Source: Bacillota bacterium (GTDB lineage Bacteria > Bacillota > Clostridia > Lachnospirales > Lachnospiraceae). From it: a stretch of DNA of 10,630 bases. Within the stretch, counting starts at the first letter, position 1, and the number at the start of each line of letters is the position of its first letter. The notes under the pieces were generated by a model, which did no database searches, was not told the origin of the DNA, and saw only the letters and a program-made list of their open reading frames with translations. A program made the translations under genes and the position numbers. The stretch covers positions 1 through 10,630 of the forward strand of contig JAEWMZ010000430.1 of the NCBI GenBank assembly GCA_023392995.1, written 5' to 3'. Below are positions 5,644 to 10,630 of the stretch, piece by piece.

Positions 5644-7239
5644 ATGAGTCAATTACAGGAAAAGGATTTGGACACAGCCATTCATAGCCTAAAAGAAGAG
5701 CTAAGAAAAGAAATTCCCGGTTTTAGAGAAAAGGGGCAGAAATTTCTTACGAAAGAAATAACAAATGCAGAATTTAAGGCCGCTTCCGGCGGTATGGGGG
5801 TATATGCCCAGCGCAGCGGTGAAGAATTTATGATTAGATTGCGGGTATTGTCCGGTGTTGTGGACTATTCAACCTTAAGCTTTATCTATGATATGGTAAA
5901 AAAGCATTCGCTGGAATACATTCACCTAACCACCCGCCAGGCGATACAATTACATAACCTGAAGCTGGAGCAGATGATTGATATCATGGAGCAGAGCCTG
6001 GAGCATAATATTTTCACTAGAGGAGGCGGGGGGAACTTCCCTCGTAATGTAGCTCTGTCACCATTATCGGGAGTGGAAGAAGGAGAAGCCTTTGATGTTA
6101 CCCCTTATGCGGTATTCGTAAATAAATATTTCGTTTCCCGGATCAATACCTACCATTTACCAAGGAAATTCAAAGTGGCATTTTCAAACAATGGACAGGA
6201 CAGCGCCAATGCCTCCATTGCTGATCTCGGATTTTTGGCTGTAAAGAAAGAGGGAAAAGAGTATTTTCAAGTATACCTGGGAGGAGGTATGGGGACAAAT
6301 GGAGCGGTTGCCGTGCCCTATGAGGAACTGATCAGCCCCCAGGAGGTGCTTTATCATGTGGAAGCAATGCTCCGTGTATTTCAGGCAGAAGGAGATTATC
6401 AGAATAAGGCAAAGGCACGGATCAGATATATCGTTGCGAGGATGGGAAAAGAGGCATTTCTGGAATGTTATAAAGCCCACTTAAAGGCTGTTAAGGAATC
6501 ACAGGATTTGAGCTATGAAATCAGCAACAGCGAGAGCACGGTTCTGGGAGCAGTTCAGGAGACTTCAGGCAGCGTGCTGGAAGGTATGATTGCACAAAAG
6601 CAAAGCAATCGATATAGCGTTGTTATTCATCCTCAGGGAGGCATATTACAGGCTAAGGATTTGGGCAATATTCTGGAATATCTTGAGCAAATAGAAGCAG
6701 TGCAAATTCGTCTTACCATGGAGGAAGGATTCCTCCTTCGCAATTTAACCTACCAGCAGGCAGGGGATTTACTGGAGCTGACCAAAGAGATCAGAAGGAC
6801 GACCAGACTGGGCAGAAGTATCAGCTGTATCGGAGCTACCATATGCCAGATTGGGGTTCAAAACAGTCAAGGGCTGCTGGGTAAAATTCTGAAGTATTTT
6901 GAAGAAAAGGAATTTACGGAGGATATTCTACCAGCCCTATCCATCTCCGGTTGCCCCAATTCCTGTGCCAGACATCAGGTGAGTGAGATTGGCTTTCAAG
7001 GCAAGAAAAAGCGGGTTGGCGAGATCCTGGAGGATGCTTATGCATTGCAAATAGGCGGCAGTGTAGGGGAAGCAGGTGCGGTAATGGGGAAGGAAAGCGG
7101 AGATCTGCTGGAACGTGACATACCGGAATTCTTATATCAATTAGCGTTGACGTTAAAGGAGAGAAAGTTAGAATATAAGGAATACCGCCAACTGCATGGA
7201 GCGGAATTGGAAGAGCTTATTGCAAGATACAGAGTATAG
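5644..7239 (+). CDS. Nitrite/sulfite reductase family protein (siroheme and 4Fe-4S)
   Basis: The product is a 531-aa cytosolic protein with the doubled ferrodoxin-like/siroheme fold of assimilatory nitrite and sulfite reductases, which reduce nitrite to ammonia or sulfite to sulfide by six electrons. An N-terminal half-domain is seen around RLRVLSGVVDYSTL (residues 65-78) and IHLTTRQAIQLHNL (93-106), with R98 a likely siroheme contact. The cluster cysteines are complete: C395-X5-C401 in SCIGATICQIG and C437-X3-C441 in SGCPNSCARHQ. The central motif reads GGGGNFPRNVALSPLSG (127-143) where many family members have DNVRNVTGCP, a visible divergence. AAGGAG lies seven bases before the ATG. It has its own promoter, and hairpins follow its TAG, so it is a single-gene unit unrelated to the sugar genes upstream. 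Sulfite versus nitrite specificity cannot be decided. Confidence 0.87.
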   Translation: MSQLQEKDLDTAIHSLKEELRKEIPGFREKGQKFLTKEITNAEFKAASGGMGVYAQRSGEEFMIRLRVLSGVVDYSTLSFIYDMVKKHSLEYIHLTTRQAIQLHNLKLEQMIDIMEQSLEHNIFTRGGGGNFPRNVALSPLSGVEEGEAFDVTPYAVFVNKYFVSRINTYHLPRKFKVAFSNNGQDSANASIADLGFLAVKKEGKEYFQVYLGGGMGTNGAVAVPYEELISPQEVLYHVEAMLRVFQAEGDYQNKAKARIRYIVARMGKEAFLECYKAHLKAVKESQDLSYEISNSESTVLGAVQETSGSVLEGMIAQKQSNRYSVVIHPQGGILQAKDLGNILEYLEQIEAVQIRLTMEEGFLLRNLTYQQAGDLLELTKEIRRTTRLGRSISCIGATICQIGVQNSQGLLGKILKYFEEKEFTEDILPALSISGCPNSCARHQVSEIGFQGKKKRVGEILEDAYALQIGGSVGEAGAVMGKESGDLLERDIPEFLYQLALTLKERKLEYKEYRQLHGAELEELIARYRV

Positions 7240-7247
7240 TTGAAACA

Positions 7248-7271
7248 AAAAGACTGCGAAACGCAGACTTT
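7248..7271 (+). terminator. Stem-loop just after the siroheme reductase stop
   Basis: CTGCG (7254-7258), loop AAA, CGCAG (7262-7266); after one A-A mismatch, AAAG pairs with CTTT. The weak tail TTTAATAAAATAATATTT follows. It is a probable terminator although the T run is short. Confidence 0.5.
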
Positions 7272-7290
7272 AATAAAATAATATTTGAGA

Positions 7291-7324
7291 AAGAATGGCG
7301 TAGCGTAAAAACTACGCCATTCTT
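7291..7324. terminator. Perfect 13-bp hairpin, possible bidirectional terminator or element end
   Basis: AAGAATGGCGTAG (7291-7303) is the exact reverse complement of CTACGCCATTCTT (7312-7324), with loop CGTAAAAA. There is no T run on the + strand, and only TTCTTTCTC on the - strand. It lies between the converging siroheme reductase and SDR genes and could end both transcripts. It could also be the end of a decayed insertion. Confidence 0.5.
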
Positions 7325-7327
7325 AAG

Positions 7328-7546
7328 GTGGTGCGTCCGGCAGATGCACTTTTCAACAAGTATTCTCTGGAAGAATTCCTGGCAGTTGATATCAAGATTC
7401 GGCATGTGTTTACTTCGTCTTACGATCAGAGGCCTCCGCTTAAAGAGTTCATCGATTCCATGTTTGATTGTGCAAAATGCCTAGGGAAACTTCGTTTCTT
7501 TTTCTTGGAACAGAACAATATCTTAGCTATATCTTATAAAATATGA
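7328..7546 (+). other. Unexplained short open frame, possible gene remnant
   Basis: A 72-codon frame opens with GTG at 7328 and ends at TGA 7544-7546, overlapping the last 13 bases of the SDR gene on the other strand. Its first 55 or so residues look protein-like (FNKYSLEEFLAVDIKIRHV, then PPLKEFIDSMF and CAKCLGKL). The tail FFFLEQNNILAISYKI looks like chance translation of A/T-rich DNA. There is no Shine-Dalgarno sequence; the 13-bp hairpin abuts it. I do not recognise the family. It may be a fragment of a larger gene, for example a decayed transposase, cut when the SDR/TetR block arrived. Confidence 0.3.
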
Positions 7547-8721
7547 ATGATGTCCTGTAGAATATCAATCCAACTGTTGAGAAGGTTGGTATCGTTAGCT
7601 AACTGCACCGTGTTTTTTTCATAACCCTGTAACAAGGATTTTTGGTGTTTGTAAAAACGCTGTAGCTTTATAAACATATCTTTATTATTCAAAAAATTAT
7701 CCCACTGATGGTCATGGATTTGGCTTTGCATTACCTCTAATTGCTTTTTAAAGCTATCAGCCGTTAGCCCCATTTGCTTTTTAAAATCGCTAAGTATAAA
7801 CTGCTTTTCAAATATTTTTTTCTTTTGCCAACTTTGATATTGGTCATAAAAGATGTTTGAAATACTTGTAAATAGTGATGTTAATCTGTCGTAGTCAACT
7901 TGTTTATGCTCTTGGTTTATTATTTTGTCAAGTAGTAACCCATTATCGATCAATACTTGATAAGAGGATGTTAGTTGTCCGTTATATTTATTTGCGTTTA
8001 CGACTGAAACAGCGTATCCAACACCTGCCAGTTCAACATCCAAAATAATATCTTCCAATGAGGTGTAAAAGCTTTCTGGCGTAATTTCTAAGGAGGAAGC
8101 TACGATTTCTACCGCCCTAACAGCAGTATCTGTTTTTACAAATCCGGGCGCTATGGAGTAAACCTTAATATCAGTCCCCGATAATTCTTCATATAGAGTG
8201 TTGCAGAGCTCTGTTTGTGCGGATTTGAAAATTTCATAAGCAGCCATATACGGTGTGACAGCTGCAGAGGGTATAAAAACAATCGTTCCCCCAGTGCTTT
8301 TCATAGCAGGCAGAAATTTTTGCAATAGAAGGATCGGACCTCTTAAATTTACAGCATAGCTTAAATCCCAATCAGAAATAGGCACTTTCTTAATTGCACC
8401 CATAGGAACAACAGCCGCGTTATTTATAATGACGTCAAGCTGTGTGTATTTTTCCATTATGTATAAATATAATTTGTCAATCTGTGTTTCATCAGAAATA
8501 TCCATTTGAAAAAAATCTACGTTTTCATTATTGTTTTCCTGATTTATTTGTCTTTGCGCCGCCCGGCCTTTTTCGGCGTCGATTTCTGCAATGATTACTT
8601 TAGCCCCCATATAAGAAAATGCACGTGAAGCTTCATAGCCTATTCCGCCGCCGCCCCCTGTTATCAGTACATTTTGATTAAAGAGAGCTTTTCTGCTGTA
8701 ATTGTGTTCTTCAAGAAACAT
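7534..8721 (-). CDS. Short-chain dehydrogenase/reductase with a helical C-terminal extension
   Basis: The product is 395 aa. Residues 13 to about 262 form a classical SDR: cofactor loop TGGGGGIG (21-28), NNAA (100-103), N125, and the catalytic S152, Y162 and K166 (YEIFK), then APGFVKTD (191-198). It should oxidise or reduce an alcohol/ketone with NAD(P)H in the cytosol. Typical SDRs end near 250 residues; this one continues for about 130 lysine- and glutamine-rich residues (265-395) that look alpha-helical or coiled-coil and belong to no domain I recognise. The start is supported by AGGAGG seven bases upstream. It lies 36 bp behind tetR on the same strand, so the two are probably co-transcribed and the regulator may control it. 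Both are A/T-richer than their neighbours. Substrate unknown. Confidence 0.85.
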   Translation of the reverse strand: MFLEEHNYSRKALFNQNVLITGGGGGIGYEASRAFSYMGAKVIIAEIDAEKGRAAQRQINQENNNENVDFFQMDISDETQIDKLYLYIMEKYTQLDVIINNAAVVPMGAIKKVPISDWDLSYAVNLRGPILLLQKFLPAMKSTGGTIVFIPSAAVTPYMAAYEIFKSAQTELCNTLYEELSGTDIKVYSIAPGFVKTDTAVRAVEIVASSLEITPESFYTSLEDIILDVELAGVGYAVSVVNANKYNGQLTSSYQVLIDNGLLLDKIINQEHKQVDYDRLTSLFTSISNIFYDQYQSWQKKKIFEKQFILSDFKKQMGLTADSFKKQLEVMQSQIHDHQWDNFLNNKDMFIKLQRFYKHQKSLLQGYEKNTVQLANDTNLLNSWIDILQDIIHIL

Positions 8722-8757
8722 ATCTTTCCCTCCTAGAATATTATTTAGTTTTGCTGG

Positions 8758-9336
8758 TCATGACTGACCTTTTAATATATCTATAAACCAGCGGGGATCC
8801 GGGTAAGGCGTATCAGGATTAAGAGCAATCATTTCCACATACGATTGTATGGAAAGCCAAAACGACAATGCTAAAGCCATGGGATTACCGTTTCGGATGA
8901 TTCCTTGACACTGACCTTCTTCGATGAGACAAATTGACTTCACTAGGACATCATTTTGTTCAAGTTTTTCTTTTATATCGTTTGATAGATTCGGGTTACG
9001 TTGTGCTTGGTTCATCAAAACAAATATTTCTGCGTTAAAATGATCGGCCTTTGCCATATCAAAGATATGTGTTGCCGCCTTTAAAAAGTAATCGAGAGGA
9101 TCGTCATAGGGAGGAAAGTACTGTCCGGTACGACCAGACAGCCCAATGTTAATTAATTCCTCATGTAAAAGTTCAATTGATCCAAAGTAATGATACAGCA
9201 ACCCAATACTCATCCCTGTCTTATCGGTAATATCATTTATTTTTGTTGCTTCATACCCTTTACGGATAAAAATACTCAATCCGGCCTTTAGTATATCCTG
9301 GCGTCGTTTTTCTTTTTGTTCTTCTCTTTTTGTCAT
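8758..9336 (-). CDS. TetR/AcrR-family transcriptional regulator
   Basis: The product is 192 aa. The N-terminal TetR DNA-binding domain reads KRRQDILKAGLSIFIRKGYE, then ATKINDITDKTGMSIGLLYHYFGS, the usual helix-turn-helix ending in YHYF. The rest is the variable ligand-binding domain; its ligand cannot be read. I place the start at the ATG 9334-9336 because GGAG lies seven bases before it. An in-frame ATG 11 codons upstream (9367-9369) has no ribosome site and overlaps the palindrome at 9368-9385. Such regulators usually repress themselves and an adjacent operon, here the SDR gene 36 bp downstream; the GMC gene that diverges from it (start 9558) is a second possible target. Confidence 0.88.
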   Translation of the reverse strand: MTKREEQKEKRRQDILKAGLSIFIRKGYEATKINDITDKTGMSIGLLYHYFGSIELLHEELINIGLSGRTGQYFPPYDDPLDYFLKAATHIFDMAKADHFNAEIFVLMNQAQRNPNLSNDIKEKLEQNDVLVKSICLIEEGQCQGIIRNGNPMALALSFWLSIQSYVEMIALNPDTPYPDPRWFIDILKGQS

Positions 9337-9367
9337 TGATAAACTCCATAATGATGAAAATATTTTC

Positions 9368-9385
9368 ATTGAATATTATTTCAAT
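9368..9385. promoter_or_regulatory. Inverted repeat at the tetR transcription start, candidate TetR operator
   Basis: ATTGAA (9368-9373), spacer TATTAT, TTCAAT (9380-9385) is a perfect 6-6-6 inverted repeat. It sits just downstream of the tetR -10 box, where a dimeric TetR protein would block its own promoter. Its role is inferred from position. Confidence 0.5.
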
Positions 9386-9386
9386 A

Positions 9387-9415
9387 ATTATACTGCTTAT
9401 TTAAGAGGAAATCAA
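9387..9415 (-). promoter_or_regulatory. Promoter of the tetR-SDR operon
   Basis: On the minus strand, TTGATT (9415-9410) and a perfect TATAAT (9392-9387) are separated by 17 bp. Transcription would start near 9380, inside the palindrome at 9368-9385. Confidence 0.65.
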
Positions 9416-9465
9416 GTACTTTTTATCATTGCCTAAATTGTGCTTTAGTTATGAAATTGTGTAAG

Positions 9466-9494
9466 ACTGAGTCAGTGCTATTCCTGTATATAAT
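9466..9494 (+). promoter_or_regulatory. Probable GMC gene promoter with an overlapping 11-bp palindrome
   Basis: TATAAT (9489-9494) lies 63 bp before the GMC ATG. The -35 position, 17 bp upstream, holds no consensus box but is covered by ACTGA-G-TCAGT (9466-9476), a perfect 5-bp-arm palindrome. This arrangement fits a regulated promoter. The rest of the divergent spacer (9417-9557) shows nothing else recognisable. Confidence 0.45.
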
Positions 9495-9557
9495 AGAATA
9501 TCCTTTCATATAAATGAACAAACACCTTTTAAGTAAAACCCATTGAAAGGAGCAGAG

Positions 9558-10630
9558 ATGACCAACGGATACGATGCGGATGTAATCATTATTGGTGCTG
9601 GAGGCGGCGGAGCAGTTGTAGCAAAGGAGTTAGGGGAACATGGGATTAAGGTTCTTGTGATAGAAGCCGGACCCTGGTACGGAAATGCAAAATGGCCGGC
9701 TCCGAATGCTTCCCAAGGTGCTGTCAGCAGCTCCAGCTATGAGGATCTAAGTATTAATTTGCTAAAAGAAAGCTTTACGGATTTAGAAGATGATATGAAT
9801 AATCGGATCACAGGAAAGCTGCGCTGGGGGCCGGCCAACAGAAATCTCCCTCCCTGGGAACGATTAGGCGGGCAGGTATGGCAAAATTCAGGAGTGGGAG
9901 GAAGCACCATGCATTACTTTGGAAACTCCCCAAGAGCCTACCCTCAGGCAGTTGATAATGTATGGCCGATACCCTATAGTGAGTTAGTACCTTATTATGA
10001 GAAGGTGGAAGCTACCTTGCCGGTAAACCCGGCACCCGTAACAGCAAAAGAAGAGCTGTTCTATTATGGAGCTCAAAAAGCCGGGTGGACTAATTTGGAG
10101 GGCAGTGAGCTGTCAATGCCGGGATACAGGACACAGCCCAATGCAATTCTGCGCCCTAATCCTGCCCTGGATGATCCTAATTTTGATATACAAAATAACC
10201 GCTCCGTGGGTTGTACTCTTAGAGGGCAATGTGTGAATGGCTGTCATATCGGACCTACGGTGGAAGGCGTGGCAAAAAGATCAACTCTGGTAAGTTATAT
10301 ACCAAGAGCATTAAGTACGGGGAATGTTGAGGTTAGACCAAATACCTTTGTAACCAAGGTACTTACGGAGGAGAATGAGGCAGAAGGTGTTCATGCCGTC
10401 GGTGTAGTAACGAGAAATACCTGGACTGGAGAGATCAATGAATTCCGTGCTCGGGTTATTGTTATGTCCGGGGGCGGAGTGGAAACACCGCGCCTATGGC
10501 TGAATTCCCAGCTGCCGGAGAATCCGTGGGTCGGCAGAGGCTTGACAAACCATTGGTTTGACAGTGTAACGGCAATCTTTAGCGAAGAGGCAATTATGAA
10601 TGCGATAGGAGTATCGGATATAAAGCCATT
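9558..10630 (+). CDS. GMC-family FAD-dependent oxidoreductase, 3'-partial (candidate glycoside 3-dehydrogenase large subunit)
   Basis: The frame runs from ATG 9558, preceded by AGGAG, to the window edge (357 codons, no stop). The N-terminal FAD-binding fold is DADVIIIGAGGGGAVVAKEL with the acidic VIEAG end of strand 2 (E36). SGVGGSTMHYFGN fits the flavin-attachment region. A cysteine motif (C219, C225, C229 in VGCTLRGQCVNGCHIGP) followed by AKRSTLVSYIPRAL matches the gluconate/fructose/glucoside dehydrogenase branch of GMC proteins rather than choline or alcohol oxidases. The catalytic C-terminal His/Asn pair is outside the window. No signal peptide is seen. Members of this branch oxidise sugar hydroxyls with a small subunit-3 partner; the 172-aa protein at 4709 is a candidate. 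In C-glycoside breakdown, CarA-type flavin enzymes form the 3-oxo substrate for the deglycosidase. Family sure; reaction inferred. Confidence 0.87.
   Translation, partial: MTNGYDADVIIIGAGGGGAVVAKELGEHGIKVLVIEAGPWYGNAKWPAPNASQGAVSSSSYEDLSINLLKESFTDLEDDMNNRITGKLRWGPANRNLPPWERLGGQVWQNSGVGGSTMHYFGNSPRAYPQAVDNVWPIPYSELVPYYEKVEATLPVNPAPVTAKEELFYYGAQKAGWTNLEGSELSMPGYRTQPNAILRPNPALDDPNFDIQNNRSVGCTLRGQCVNGCHIGPTVEGVAKRSTLVSYIPRALSTGNVEVRPNTFVTKVLTEENEAEGVHAVGVVTRNTWTGEINEFRARVIVMSGGGVETPRLWLNSQLPENPWVGRGLTNHWFDSVTAIFSEEAIMNAIGVSDIKP

Noticed and set aside
6184..6480. A 98-aa minus-strand frame
   Set aside because: It is a shadow of the siroheme reductase gene.
1081..7239. TAG recoded to an amino acid genome-wide
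   Set aside because: The siroheme reductase ends naturally at TAG with a hairpin directly after it, so TAG acts as a stop here.
7217..7405. A 62-aa minus-strand frame across the hairpins
   Set aside because: It spans two stem-loops and has no ribosome site or recognisable sequence.
9337..9369. Upstream ATG at 9369 as the TetR start (203 aa)
   Set aside because: There is no Shine-Dalgarno sequence before it and it overlaps the candidate operator; the ATG at 9336 has GGAG seven bases upstream.
1..10630. tRNA or rRNA genes
   Set aside because: No cloverleaf with a T-loop GTTCRA pattern and no rRNA-like conserved stretch was seen on either strand.

Overview
The window looks like the chromosome of a low-GC Gram-positive anaerobe, most likely a Clostridia/Lachnospiraceae-type plant-polymer or gut bacterium. 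This rests on AGGAGG-type ribosome binding sites, A/T-rich spacers with stem-loop terminators, and a GH43 hemicellulase beside glycoside-processing genes. The taxonomic call is an inference from style and gene content only.

Layout. (1) 1-1539: a GH43 beta-xylosidase/arabinofuranosidase-type gene that enters from the left edge. It carries a 120-bp insertion made of two 60-bp palindrome-bearing units and is cut by an in-frame TAG, so its C-terminal beta-sandwich domain is separated. A long stem-loop follows. (2) 1768-5227, + strand: a Gfo/Idh/MocA dehydrogenase, a stem-loop with a T6 tail, a xylose-isomerase-like TIM-barrel protein that resembles C-glycoside deglycosidase alpha subunits, a 130-aa protein that resembles the matching beta subunit, and a 172-aa protein that resembles gluconate 2-dehydrogenase subunit 3, the small partner of FAD-dependent GMC dehydrogenases. 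(3) 5228-5643: a gene-free stretch with a MITE-like inverted-repeat element, a strong terminator, and a near-consensus promoter with a long leader. (4) 5644-7239: a siroheme/4Fe-4S nitrite/sulfite reductase family protein. (5) 7240-7546: hairpins and an unexplained short ORF, possibly a remnant. (6) 7534-9336, - strand: a TetR regulator followed by an SDR with an unusual helical C-terminal extension. The pair is visibly A/T-richer than its neighbours, and the tetR promoter overlaps a palindrome that may be its operator. (7) 9558-10630, + strand: a GMC-family FAD oxidoreductase that runs off the right edge.

How the genes may work together. Characterised C-glycoside deglycosidases act on 3-oxo-glycosides, formed either by a Gfo/Idh/MocA dehydrogenase (DgpA type) or by an FAD enzyme of the GMC type (CarA type). 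FAD glucoside 3-dehydrogenases use a GMC catalytic subunit plus a subunit-3-like small protein. This window has both kinds of oxidoreductase, the putative alpha/beta cleavage pair and a candidate GMC small subunit. The best reading is a 3-keto-glycoside (possibly C-glycoside) degradation locus whose GMC large and small subunits are now about 4.3 kb apart, with the siroheme reductase and the SDR/TetR block between them. Function is inferred from family resemblance and gene order; the substrate cannot be read from sequence.
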